64,000 nucleotides of DNA from Nitrososphaerota archaeon (GTDB lineage Archaea; Thermoproteota; Nitrososphaeria; Nitrososphaerales; Gagatemarchaeaceae): the NCBI GenBank assembly GCA_016200045.1, contig JACQFN010000016.1, positions 62,001 through 126,000 on the forward strand, written 5' to 3'. Numbering within the stretch: position 1 is the first letter of the stretch; each line of letters starts with the position of its first letter. The notes below the pieces were generated by a model, which made no database searches, was not told the origin of the DNA, and worked only from the letters and a program-made list of their open reading frames with translations. Shown piece after piece: positions 51,614 to 59,236 of the stretch. The position numbers and the translations under genes were made by a program.

Positions 51614-52213
51614 TTATGGGTTCTGTAATCTCTGTCGCATCTCCATCGAGACGTGGGAGCTTTCCGCGTCGAAGAATCTCCATTTGAACCGTTTCCCCCT
51701 CTTCACTCCGACTCTCGAGCTTACTCCAGCTCGTTCGACCTTCCTCCCTCTTTCCAAGAAGAGCCTCTCCGAGGTTACAACGTCCTCCCCGTTGAGCGCC
51801 CGGTCGATGGAAAGCGCCTGCGTGAGCTTCCCAGGGCCGCTGGAGATGTCTGCCGTCGCAATTGCCTTCCTGTTCTTCATCATCGTTTCGACACCTTCCG
51901 ACGGTTCTAGCGCACGAATCAGGACGGCCCCGGGAACCCCCTCAGGCTCTGTGGTGAGATTGAGACAATTATGAAAACCGTAGATGAAGTAGACATAGGC
52001 ATGTCCGGGCCTACCAAACATGACCCGACTCCTCTCGGTAATCCCCCGGTAAGCATGACTCGCCGGGTCGCGCCAGCCTCTGTAAGCCTCCGTTTCCACT
52101 ATGATTCCTGAGAGCCTTGCCTTTCCCAGAACCCTGACGAGTTTCACTCCGAGGAGCCCTCTCGCCACCTCAGGGGTGTATCTCTGAAAGAATCGACGAC
52201 CCAAGCGAGACAA
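51614..52213 (-). CDS. 3-methyladenine DNA glycosylase (Mpg/AAG family)
   Basis: The 199-residue protein has the AAG signature: ARGLLGVKLVRV, SGIIVETEAYRGWRDPASHAYRGITERSRVMFG, HAYVYFIYGFHNCLNLTTEPEGVPGAVLIRALEP and SGPGKLTQALSI. It excises alkylated or deaminated purines. TTG 52213 lies 27 nt after a TATA-like ctatataaa (52240-52248); the ATG at 52237 would begin inside the promoter spacing and is less likely. Confidence 0.93.
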   Translation of the reverse strand: MSRLGRRFFQRYTPEVARGLLGVKLVRVLGKARLSGIIVETEAYRGWRDPASHAYRGITERSRVMFGRPGHAYVYFIYGFHNCLNLTTEPEGVPGAVLIRALEPSEGVETMMKNRKAIATADISSGPGKLTQALSIDRALNGEDVVTSERLFLERGRKVERAGVSSRVGVKRGKRFKWRFFDAESSHVSMEMRQRLQNP

Positions 52214-52339
52214 ACGCTTCTTCTTTCTCAAAGACATTTTATATAGGGAGTTTCAAGTGAATTTCCAGACGGTTCGGTTCTGCGAAGGCCGCCGGAACGT
52301 GAAAAATCTTGGAAATGAAAATCAGGGGGGTAAAGTGAA

Positions 52340-52648
52340 ATGGGGAAGCGCAAGGTACTGAGTGAGTCCAACCTGAAAGAGTTGGTCCTCCCTCAACAGG
52401 GGGAACTCCTCGGGAGGGTGAACAAGATCTCCAGCGGGGACCACGTGATGGTGAAGTGCACCGACGGGAAGGTGCGGCTCTGCAGGATTCGCGGGAAGAT
52501 GAAGCGGAGGGTTTGGATCCGCGAGCACGACATCGTTCTTGTGGCTCCCTGGGACTTTGACGACGACAGGGCCGACGTCCTGTGGCGGTACATCAAGGCC
52601 CACGAGGAGTGGCTATTGAACAACAGCTACCTCCCTCCGGGCTTCTGA
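52340..52648 (+). CDS. Translation initiation factor aIF1A
   Basis: The 102-residue protein has the S1-like OB fold of IF1A: LPQQGELLGRVNKISSGDHVMVKCTDGKVRLCRIRGKMKRRVWIREHDIVLVAPWDF, and a YIKAHEEWL tail. It helps scanning and start selection on the small subunit. The ATG follows ggggggt about 10 nt upstream. Confidence 0.97.
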   Translation: MGKRKVLSESNLKELVLPQQGELLGRVNKISSGDHVMVKCTDGKVRLCRIRGKMKRRVWIREHDIVLVAPWDFDDDRADVLWRYIKAHEEWLLNNSYLPPGF

Positions 52649-52653
52649 AGCCC

Positions 52654-53901
52654 CTACATCGTGGGCTTTATCTTTCTGAAATTCGTGTAGAGCAGCCCGA
52701 TGCCCAGGGCATAGAGCCCTGCCGCAAGGACCCACGGCAGGTCGAGATGCGACAACCCCAGGGCTGGGACGTCGAATGTTCCCGAAGCGAGAACGATACC
52801 TCCGATGAAGGTGCTCCCGGTGTTCGGGATTCTCCAGATTATGGCGTTCAGTGTGCTGGCGAGGCCTCTCCTCTGCGGCGATGTGATTCCCATGAGGAAA
52901 GAATCCATCAGGGGCGCGTTCATGTTCATCAGCCCTGCCCTGACTAGATACAGGCCTCCGGCCAGGAACACGTTCGGGACGAAGGCAAGGCTCAGCATGA
53001 AGAGCGTGGAACTCCCTGCGGTCGCCACTATTGCAGGGAAGAGGCCGATGCTCTTCGATATCCTCGGACTGGCCACAGCCGAGAAAGCTATGGTAAGCCC
53101 AGCCAGCGCGAGGTAGGGTCCGCTGTACGCGTCGGGGACGCTGAATTTCAGCCAGAGCCATGTCCCGATCAGGGGAATGATCAAGCCTGCCCCGAACCCG
53201 ATTATGCTGTTGATCAGGGAGAACCTGAGGGTCTGACCCATCCCCCCGAGCTTCAGTCCCTGGGTCTTCTGCGAGTGGACCTTCTCCTTGTAATCTCTGA
53301 GCAGGAACCAAAGAGCCACAGGAGACCCGAAGCTCGCCGCCCCGATCACCAGGAACGCCCAGCTGTGGACGGCGACCGTGTCCAGACCCGTCATCGCGGC
53401 GATCCAGCCGAACGAAAGCGGGAGCGCCGACCCTATGGAGAACGACGCAGTCCCCACGACGAATGAGAGTGAGAACGCAGAGTCTCTGTTGGTGAGGTCC
53501 GTTTCGTCCGCTATCAAGGCATTCCAGGACGAGAGACCCATCGCCTCCCCAACCCCGCCAATCGCCGCGGCGACATACAGGACGTTGATGTCCCTTGAAA
53601 GTCCGAACGCGATTATCGTGGGAGCGAATATCAGGTTCCCAGCGATTACGAACCACTTCCTTCCCTTCAGGTCCGAGAGCATCGCGAACGGGATGCCGGC
53701 CAGGATCAGAGCCAAGCCTTCGACTCCGAATATGGCTCCTACCACTGCCGGACTGACTCCCACCTCCGGAAGGAATGCCATGACATAGATCAGAAGATAA
53801 CCGAAGGCGAGACCGTTCAGGACCGTCGCGAGTATCAACAGCCTGACCTTTGGGGGGACCGGCGACCAGATGCCGTGCTTTGGCTTCGGCTCTTCAGTCA
53901 C
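52654..53901 (-). CDS. MFS transporter (12 membrane segments)
   Basis: The 415-residue protein is a complete MFS carrier with 12 helices and motif A as AMLSDLKGRKWFV between TM2 and TM3. The central loop (LRDYKEKVHSQKTQGLKLGG) and TM11-12 are intact. It is about the same family type as the truncated gene at 2438-3262. The GTG start lies 28 nt from the centre of a palindromic TATA element shared with the divergent endoQ gene. Substrate unknown. Confidence 0.92.
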   Translation of the reverse strand: MTEEPKPKHGIWSPVPPKVRLLILATVLNGLAFGYLLIYVMAFLPEVGVSPAVVGAIFGVEGLALILAGIPFAMLSDLKGRKWFVIAGNLIFAPTIIAFGLSRDINVLYVAAAIGGVGEAMGLSSWNALIADETDLTNRDSAFSLSFVVGTASFSIGSALPLSFGWIAAMTGLDTVAVHSWAFLVIGAASFGSPVALWFLLRDYKEKVHSQKTQGLKLGGMGQTLRFSLINSIIGFGAGLIIPLIGTWLWLKFSVPDAYSGPYLALAGLTIAFSAVASPRISKSIGLFPAIVATAGSSTLFMLSLAFVPNVFLAGGLYLVRAGLMNMNAPLMDSFLMGITSPQRRGLASTLNAIIWRIPNTGSTFIGGIVLASGTFDVPALGLSHLDLPWVLAAGLYALGIGLLYTNFRKIKPTM

Positions 53902-53922
53902 AATTCGCGCCCTCGCGTGCCT

Positions 53923-53934
53923 GGTTAATTAACC
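53923..53934. promoter_or_regulatory. Palindromic bidirectional TATA element
   Basis: GGTTAATTAACC is a perfect 12-bp palindrome. Its centre is about 26 nt from the TTG of endoQ (53955) on one side and 28 nt from the GTG of the MFS gene (53901) on the other, so one TATA box could start two leaderless transcripts. Confidence 0.6.
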
Positions 53935-53954
53935 ACGGAGCGCTTCCGAAACCG

Positions 53955-55169
53955 TTGCGCGTAGTCGCGGACCTGCAGCTCCATTCGAGGCACGCCCTGG
54001 CAACGAGCAAGGACATGGACCTGGAGCACATGGCTGCGGGGGCCAAGGCCAAGGGCCTTCAGCTTCTGGGGACCGGGGATTTCACACATCCTCTGTGGTT
54101 TGCAGAGCTCAAGGAGAAGCTGAAACCCGCGGAAGGAGAGGGTCTCTTCTCCTACCAGGGAATCACCTGGATGCTGACCGGCGAAGTAAGCACAGTCTAC
54201 GAGCAGGAAGGGCGGAAGAGGAAGGTACACCATCTCCTCTATTCGCCCGACCTTGAGTCGGTCTCGCAGATGAACTCTCTCCTCCAAAGGCACGGGGAGT
54301 TGTCCTCTGACGGCCGCCCAATACTGACGGGAATCGACTCCGCCGAGCTCGTTGAACTGGTCACCTCGGTCTCCGGTTCCGTGGTCGTCATCCCGGCTCA
54401 CGCCTGGACTCCTTGGTTCTCCGTGTTCGGGAGCAAGTCAGGTTTCGATTCGCTCTCGGAATGCTACAAGGACCAGACACAGAAGATCTTCGCGATCGAG
54501 ACGGGACTAAGTTCCAATCCTGCGATGAACTGGAGGATCTCCGCTCTCGATGAGGTTTCCCAGGTCTCCAACTCCGACGCTCACTCGCCGAATCCTTGGC
54601 GGCTCGGGAGGGAGGCGAACGTATTCGACCTTGGCCGCATTACGTACCGGGAGGTGTTCGATTCGATAAGGCTGAGGGACAAGAGCAGGTTCCTGTACAC
54701 GATCGAAGTCGACCCCGCCTATGGAAAGTACCACTTCACCGGGCACAAGAAGTGCGGCACGTCCTTCTCACCCGGGGATGCCGAGAAGCTTGGGAACAAG
54801 TGCCCGAACTGCGGAAGGAAACTCACGATCGGGGTCCTTCAGAGGGTCGAGGAGCTCGCGGACAGGGAGGAAGGGGCCGTCCCCCAAGGCTCGATACCGT
54901 TCAGAACGCTCCTACCGCTCTACGAGATAATATCATTCGCGACGGGGGTGAACAGGCTATACGCAAAGGCGGTCTTGGAGGAGCAGGACAAGCTGATTCG
55001 GGACTTCGGGAACGAGTTTGCTGTCCTGCTCGACGCCCCGGAGTCTGAGCTTTCAGGTCATACGAAAGCACCGGTCGCAAGGGCGATAGTCACCGCCAGG
55101 GAAGGCGGGCTTTCATTCACGCCAGGTTACGACGGGGTCTACGGAGTTCCGAAGATGTTTCCTGGATAG
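53955..55169 (+). CDS. Endonuclease Q-like PHP-domain repair nuclease
   Basis: The 404-residue protein matches EndoQ: a PHP metal site (VVADLQLHSRHALATSKDMDLEHMAAGAK, GTGDFTHPLWF, VVIPAHAWTPWFSVFGSKSGFDSL, VSNSDAHSPNPWRLGREANVF). The zinc finger has KKCGTSFSPG and KCPNCGRKL, and the C-terminal domain has LLPLYEIISFATG. EndoQ cleaves DNA 5' of deaminated bases and some other lesions. TTG 53955 fits the shared palindromic TATA; the frame upstream is a shadow. Confidence 0.92.
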   Translation: MRVVADLQLHSRHALATSKDMDLEHMAAGAKAKGLQLLGTGDFTHPLWFAELKEKLKPAEGEGLFSYQGITWMLTGEVSTVYEQEGRKRKVHHLLYSPDLESVSQMNSLLQRHGELSSDGRPILTGIDSAELVELVTSVSGSVVVIPAHAWTPWFSVFGSKSGFDSLSECYKDQTQKIFAIETGLSSNPAMNWRISALDEVSQVSNSDAHSPNPWRLGREANVFDLGRITYREVFDSIRLRDKSRFLYTIEVDPAYGKYHFTGHKKCGTSFSPGDAEKLGNKCPNCGRKLTIGVLQRVEELADREEGAVPQGSIPFRTLLPLYEIISFATGVNRLYAKAVLEEQDKLIRDFGNEFAVLLDAPESELSGHTKAPVARAIVTAREGGLSFTPGYDGVYGVPKMFPG

Positions 55170-55205
55170 GGGAGGGCGCCTACGCTGATTGACCCATCGG
55201 CCGGA

Positions 55206-55568
55206 TCATTTCAATAGAGCGCGGACCTTCCGGAAAAGCAGCTCGGCCATGGCCGACCTCGATATCTTGGCCGCAAGGTAGATCTTCCGGCGCTTGCTGT
55301 ACATCAGCAGGATCTTTGTCCTTCCGTAGGCAAGTAGAATGAACTCCATGGCTCCGTACCACTTCTCCGCCTGCGAGAATGACTGCAGGAAGATAGCGTC
55401 CAGTGCCCCCAATCTTTCCTTGGTCTTCTCCCGGATTTTCACCCCCCCGCCCTTGTATTGGGAGTAGACATGTGCGAGCGCCTCGCCCCTTTCGTCCAGG
55501 ACCATGACCCAAGCGAATGCATCGTCGCTCTCCATCACCGCTTTTGCAAGAGCTTCGGGCTTCAGCAA
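55206..55568 (-). CDS. Small alpha/beta protein of unknown function
   Basis: The 120-residue product has a roadblock/profilin-like layout: a first helix (EALAKAVMESDDAFAWVMVLDERGEALAHVYSQ), a middle helix (LDAIFLQSFSQAEKWYG), then paired strands (MEFILLAYGRTKILLMYSKRRKIYLAAKI). Similar small proteins occur in Nitrososphaeria as stand-alone genes. Start TTG 55568. Function not known. Confidence 0.65.
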   Translation of the reverse strand: MLKPEALAKAVMESDDAFAWVMVLDERGEALAHVYSQYKGGGVKIREKTKERLGALDAIFLQSFSQAEKWYGAMEFILLAYGRTKILLMYSKRRKIYLAAKISRSAMAELLFRKVRALLK

Positions 55569-55673
55569 GGTCTAGCCGTACGCAACTCTCAGTTAGAAAA
55601 ACCTAGTGATGCGCAGCAGGATTCGATTGCTCGCCGTTACTGGAAAATACAGCAGAAAGAGGTCGTGAAGGGA

Positions 55674-55812
55674 TGGGGGCGGACGGATTTGAACCGTCGG
55701 TCTACAGGTTTCCCCTTGCAGCTCCAATGCCCAATCATCCACGCTGCCGTGTCATCAAACATGTAGTTTGACCACTGGAGCCTGTCGCCCTGCCTGGCTG
55801 GGCTACGCCCCC
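55674..55812 (-). tRNA. tRNA-Trp (CCA) with a 65-nt intron
   Basis: Exons are 55812-55775 and 55709-55674 (74 nt joined): acceptor GGGGGCG/CGCCCCC, anticodon stem ACAGG/CCTGT, anticodon CCA, T-arm GACGG/CCGTC; no CCA end encoded. The intron (55774-55710) is at 37/38 with central helix CTCC/GGGG and bulges AGT and AAA. It folds into two hairpins (TCAAAC/GTTTGA and GCAGC/GCTGC) and contains TGATGA (55757-55752), a box C-like element, and TTGGAGC, complementary to the anticodon loop. Confidence 0.95.
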
Positions 55813-55871
55813 GATTGGAGGAGTTCGACCAATCGGCTCTACCGCCCAGCAAAGCTCAGGGGTCGTCCCTG
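55804..55871 (-). other. Structured leader upstream of tRNA-Trp
   Basis: Reading leftward, CTCAGGG-acgac-CCCTGAG forms a 7-bp hairpin (about 55871-55853). CCGATTGG and CCAATCGG form an 8-bp stem whose 3' arm runs into the tRNA acceptor, and GCTGGGC (55850-55844) is complementary to GCCCAGC in the tRNA D-arm (55803-55797). The leader could compete with tRNA folding or mark a processing site. Confidence 0.4.
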
Positions 55872-55948
55872 AGAGACCTAGTAGGACCGAAACCTTTCGT
55901 CTCCCCCAAAGTCGGCTTCCAAAGCCGCCGCTTAAGAGTGTTGAGAGC

Positions 55949-57313
55949 CTACTTGGAGCGTCCGATTCTCAGCCGGTCTAGTTCCGAATGAACGATTTCG
56001 TCGAAAGACGGGCGGCCATACCGGGCGGCTTCGAACCCGACTCTCGCGACCGGCTTTCTGATCCTGATCATCTTCGTCAGGTCTGAAGGCGTTCCTAGTA
56101 CGACCGCGTCGCACTTCACCCTTTCTATGCTGGATTCGAGGTCCTTCAGCTGCCGCCCGCTGTATCCAAGTGCGGGGAGGACCTTCCCGAGGTTCGGGAA
56201 CTTCTTGTATGCCGCCTTGATCGATCCCACCGCCCTCCCTTTGGGGTCGACCAGCGTGGCCCCGACAGCCTTGGCGGCTACTGCACCCGCGCCGATCGAC
56301 AGTCCTCCATGAGTTACTGAGGGCCCATCCTCCACAGCCAGGATTTTCTTGCCCCTGACGAGTTCCGGCTTGTCGAGGACCGCCTCCGAACGGGTCTTCG
56401 CGATTTTCACTCTCGAGTTCAGGGCCCTGCAGTTCCTGACCACCTGGTCCGCCGCCTTCTTTCGGACGATGTTCACCTTGTTCACGACGAGGATGTCGGC
56501 CATCCTGACGTTGGTCTTGCCGGGATAGTATGACCCCTCATCCCCCACTCGGACCGGGTCGGCGACCACGATGTTCAGGTCCGGGGCGTAGAAGCTGAAG
56601 TCGTTGTTGCCTCCGTCCCAGAGGATGACGTCCCCCTCCTTTTCCGCCTGGTCTAGGATCAGCTTGTAGTCGACGCCGGCAAACACCACGATGCCTTTGT
56701 CGATGTGCCCCTCGTACTCCTCCCTCTCCTCGATTGTGGTGTGATACCTGTCAAGGTCATCGTGGTTTTCGAACCTCTGGACGAGGACCGATAGGTCGCC
56801 GTACGGCATCGGATGCCTGACCACCACGGGCCTCAGGCCTCTTTCCAAAAGCAGGTCTGCGACTTTGCGGCTGATGGTGCTCTTCCCCGCCCCCGTCCTG
56901 ACGGCGACGACGGCGACCAACGGCTTCGTCGACCTGATCATCGTGTCGGCCGGGCCAAGGAGGTGGAAGCTTGCCCCTTCAGCCTGCGCAATTGAAGCCA
57001 GGTTCATGACGTAGCCTTCCGACACGTCGCTGTAGGAGAAGTAGACGTCGGTGACTGAGTGCTTCCGGATCAGTGACGGCAGCTCCTCCTCAGGCCTGAT
57101 CGGAATCCCCTGGGGGTAGAGTCTTCCGGCTGCGTTGGGAGGATAGGTCCTCCTCGAAATGTAAGGAATCTGAGTCGCCGTGAACGCGACGACCTTGAAC
57201 GAATCATCTTCCCTGAAGCGCACGTTGAAATTATGGAAATCACGGCCGGCAGCTCCGAGGATAATCGCGTTCCTGCGGCCTTTCGCCGAGGGAGCCTGAG
57301 CGCCTTGCTTCAA
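55949..57313 (-). CDS. Cyclic 2,3-diphosphoglycerate synthetase-like protein
   Basis: The 454-residue protein matches the CpgS family (COG2403): NAIILGAAGRDFHNFNVRFR, VVAVVAVRTGAGKSTISRKVADLL with the P-loop, ILWDGGNNDFSFYAPDLNIVVADPVR and EDGPSVTHGGLSIGAG. In Methanothermus and relatives the enzyme makes cyclic 2,3-diphosphoglycerate; homologues occur widely in archaea without that solute, so the substrate here is uncertain. Start TTG 57313. Confidence 0.88.
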   Translation of the reverse strand: MKQGAQAPSAKGRRNAIILGAAGRDFHNFNVRFREDDSFKVVAFTATQIPYISRRTYPPNAAGRLYPQGIPIRPEEELPSLIRKHSVTDVYFSYSDVSEGYVMNLASIAQAEGASFHLLGPADTMIRSTKPLVAVVAVRTGAGKSTISRKVADLLLERGLRPVVVRHPMPYGDLSVLVQRFENHDDLDRYHTTIEEREEYEGHIDKGIVVFAGVDYKLILDQAEKEGDVILWDGGNNDFSFYAPDLNIVVADPVRVGDEGSYYPGKTNVRMADILVVNKVNIVRKKAADQVVRNCRALNSRVKIAKTRSEAVLDKPELVRGKKILAVEDGPSVTHGGLSIGAGAVAAKAVGATLVDPKGRAVGSIKAAYKKFPNLGKVLPALGYSGRQLKDLESSIERVKCDAVVLGTPSDLTKMIRIRKPVARVGFEAARYGRPSFDEIVHSELDRLRIGRSK

Positions 57314-57334
57314 TTCCGGTTCCCCTAGGCGAAG

Positions 57335-57604
57335 CTAAAGGCTCCAGGGCTTTCCGCCGTGGACCACGCCGTCGGGAAGCTTTGACTTCCACTTCTCCAG
57401 GAAGGCGAGGTCTTCTTTCTTCGTCCGGAGGCTGTCGGGGAGCATCACGGGAATCTCCTCCATTATCGGGTAGTACCGGCCGCACTGAGAGCAAAGCAGG
57501 ACACCGTCGACGATCACCTCGTCTCGAAGGCTGAATTCTAACAACTCCAGCGGGTAGTGCTTGTCGATGGGGCACGCGAGTATGTCGAGAAGCTTCCGCT
57601 GCAT
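57335..57604 (-). CDS. Trm112-like zinc protein
   Basis: The 89-residue protein has the Trm112 pattern: MQRKLLDILACPIDKHYPLELLEF and VLLCSQCGRYYPIMEEIPVMLPD. The first zinc site reads CPID, with only one Cys, so metal binding may be weak. Trm112 proteins activate several methyltransferases for tRNA, rRNA and release factors. It lies 21 bp upstream of the CpgS-like gene in the same direction. Confidence 0.88.
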   Translation of the reverse strand: MQRKLLDILACPIDKHYPLELLEFSLRDEVIVDGVLLCSQCGRYYPIMEEIPVMLPDSLRTKKEDLAFLEKWKSKLPDGVVHGGKPWSL

Positions 57605-57652
57605 GGCCTCTCATCCGACGGCGAGGCGTAATAAAAGATTGGCGGCCCAGAA

Positions 57653-57661
57653 ACATTAATC
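57653..57661 (+). promoter_or_regulatory. TATA box of the 5S rRNA gene
   Basis: cattaatct lies about 27-30 nt before the first base of the 5S rRNA (57688), the spacing expected for an archaeal TATA box and start site. It supports 5S transcription as a separate unit, away from any 16S/23S genes in the window. Confidence 0.6.
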
Positions 57662-57687
57662 TACCTTCTCCTGGGTCAGTGAGTCCA

Positions 57688-57818
57688 GCCGGCCATAGCG
57701 CGCGGGTCCGACCTGGACTCGTTCCGACCCCAGACTCGCAAGAGGGGGAGAAGTCAAACCGCGTGTCGTCGGGGTGTTAGTGAGGTGCGAGAGCCCTCGC
57801 GAAGCTTCCGATGCCGGC
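57688..57818 (+). rRNA. 5S ribosomal RNA containing a 17-nt insert
   Basis: The RNA begins GCCGGCCATAGCG, the conserved archaeal 5S start, and ends GATGCCGGC, so helix I is GCCGGC/GCCGGC. Helix II pairs CGCGG with CCGCG; helix III carries CCTGGACTCGTTCCGACC; GTGTTAGTGAGG and CCTCGCGAAGC form the helix IV/V arm. After CCCCAG, 17 nt interrupt the conserved CCCAGAAGTCAAACC block (57734-57750). Without them the RNA is 114 nt. A T-run (57821-57824) follows the gene. Confidence 0.95.
57734..57750 (+). other. Putative BHB intron within 5S rRNA
   Basis: ACTCGCAAGAGGGGGAG interrupts the conserved helix III/loop C sequence. It is framed by a textbook bulge-helix-bulge: CCCC (57728-57731) pairs with GGGG (57745-57748), with 3-nt bulges AGA (57732-57734) and AGA (57749-57751) and an inner CTC-GCAA-GAG hairpin. 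Cutting each bulge after its second base, as the archaeal splicing endonuclease does, joins CCCCAG to AAGTC and restores the consensus exactly. Confidence 0.8.
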
Positions 57819-57896
57819 GCCTTTTCCAAAGTCCTTGCCCGCAATATGCACCACTTTTGGTAGGAATGTTTAAGTCCGAGCAGAGGGGTGAAATTT

Positions 57897-59036
57897 TTGG
57901 AGGACGGTTTGTTCTCAATAACCAGCGTCCAGCTTCAGGTGCCCGCAGACGTCAACACGATCCTCTACGTCGTGTTCTTCATGGGGCTGATAGTGTTCCA
58001 GTTCGCGTTCGGGACGAGGATTCAGGTCTACTTCGCTCTCAACGACATCGGAAGGGGGCTGACGAAGCTCAAGATAATGAAGGACAAGTCCAGGAAGGAG
58101 GCGATCGACTATCTGGTCAACGTAGGGAAGTCTCCGAACGACCCGACGCAGCGAGTGGACCAGTTCCTCGACTACGTCACCATCATGCCGGTCGGCATCG
58201 ACCCGCAGGGGCTCGTCAACAAGATCGACCACGTGGTCACGACCAACAACGAAAGGGTGAGGTCTGAGGTTACCGCCCTCGTAGGCCAGGGACAGAACAA
58301 CCCGGTCACGGTCTCAATCTCGGAGAACCTCCTCGAGGTCGCCACTTCGCTCAACATCATCCACAAGGTGGTCCGGCACTACTATCTGCTCGGTAAAAAG
58401 ACCAATTCCTACTTCACGCTCATCCAGCTGCAGATGCTCATGCCGATGATAATCCAGGAGTCCGACGCCCTCCTCAACGCGGTCGACTCGTTCAAGGTGG
58501 GCCAGCCAGTAGGGGACGGAATCGGACCCGTGGTAGTCTCGAAGTTGATGGTAGGGAAAGAGAAGCGCGTCATCGCGAAGGACACGGTGATAGCGACCAC
58601 CGAATACAAGGGCAGGACTCTCCACGTCCTCAAGGCTGATGGCCCGATGGCGTATGTCGGGCAGCCCGGCGTGGCGATCAAGAAGGTGATAGAGGAGATG
58701 GGGGTCAAGCCTTCGGCAATCATCATGATCGATGCGGCCCTGAAGCTGGAGGGCGAAAAGACTGGGGAGATCGCGGAGGGAGTCGGAGCCGCGATTGGCG
58801 GAATAGGGGTGGAGAAGTTCCAGATAGAGGACGTCGCGACGAAGAACAAGGTCCCCCTCTACGCAATCCTGGTCAAGCAGAGCATCCTAGAGGCGATTAC
58901 GGTTATGCGGAAGGAAATCGCCGAAGCCTCCGAAAAGGTCACCCAGGTCCTCCAGAGGGTCATCGAAGAGAAGACGAAGGAAGGGGACGAGGTCGTAGTG
59001 GCAGGGATCGGCAACACGCTGGGCGTCGCACAATGA
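57897..59036 (+). CDS. DUF1512 family membrane-anchored protein
   Basis: The 379-residue protein has one N-terminal membrane helix (ILYVVFFMGLIVFQFAFGTRIQ) followed by a conserved cytoplasmic domain typical of archaeal DUF1512: RVDQFLDYVTIMPVGIDPQGLVNKIDHV, KTNSYFTLIQLQMLMPMIIQESDALLNAVDSF and IGPVVVSKLM. Function unknown. TTG 57897 lies 26 nt after a TATA-like gtttaag; GTG 57888 is closer. The next zinc-ribbon gene starts within its stop (ATGATG). Confidence 0.88.
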   Translation: MEDGLFSITSVQLQVPADVNTILYVVFFMGLIVFQFAFGTRIQVYFALNDIGRGLTKLKIMKDKSRKEAIDYLVNVGKSPNDPTQRVDQFLDYVTIMPVGIDPQGLVNKIDHVVTTNNERVRSEVTALVGQGQNNPVTVSISENLLEVATSLNIIHKVVRHYYLLGKKTNSYFTLIQLQMLMPMIIQESDALLNAVDSFKVGQPVGDGIGPVVVSKLMVGKEKRVIAKDTVIATTEYKGRTLHVLKADGPMAYVGQPGVAIKKVIEEMGVKPSAIIMIDAALKLEGEKTGEIAEGVGAAIGGIGVEKFQIEDVATKNKVPLYAILVKQSILEAITVMRKEIAEASEKVTQVLQRVIEEKTKEGDEVVVAGIGNTLGVAQ

Positions 59037-59236
59037 TGAGCTCGGTCCCGGCGTCAGACAAGAAGATGAAGCTCCTCGTCTACTCAATCGAGGAATGCCC
59101 TGTCTGCGGACAGAAGACCAAGCGCGCCTTCCAGGTCGGGGACTACATTACCAAGGACGGGGGGAAGTGCACGAAGTGCAGGAACACGACGAGGGTAAGC
59201 CTCGTCTATGCCGAGAGCTCGAAGCCTTCAGGTTAG
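59033..59236 (+). CDS. Small zinc-ribbon protein
   Basis: The 67-residue product has two knuckles, ECPVCGQKTKRAF and KCTKCRNTTRVSL, forming a zinc ribbon. It is translationally coupled to the DUF1512 gene (ATG 59033 inside the stop), so the two proteins may act together. Its end overlaps the convergent map gene by 9 bp. Confidence 0.75.
   Translation: MMSSVPASDKKMKLLVYSIEECPVCGQKTKRAFQVGDYITKDGGKCTKCRNTTRVSLVYAESSKPSG

Noticed and set aside
51463-51687. Rightward ORF over the tRNA-Pro gene
   Set aside because: It is antisense to the tRNA and its introns, a frequent artefact.
55710-55774. tRNA-Trp intron as a certain box C/D guide RNA
   Set aside because: A TGATGA and an antisense heptamer are present, but I find no CTGA box D at the right distance, so only a tentative note is given.
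57656-57844. Leftward 62-codon ORF across the 5S gene
   Set aside because: It is antisense to a clear 5S rRNA and has shadow composition.
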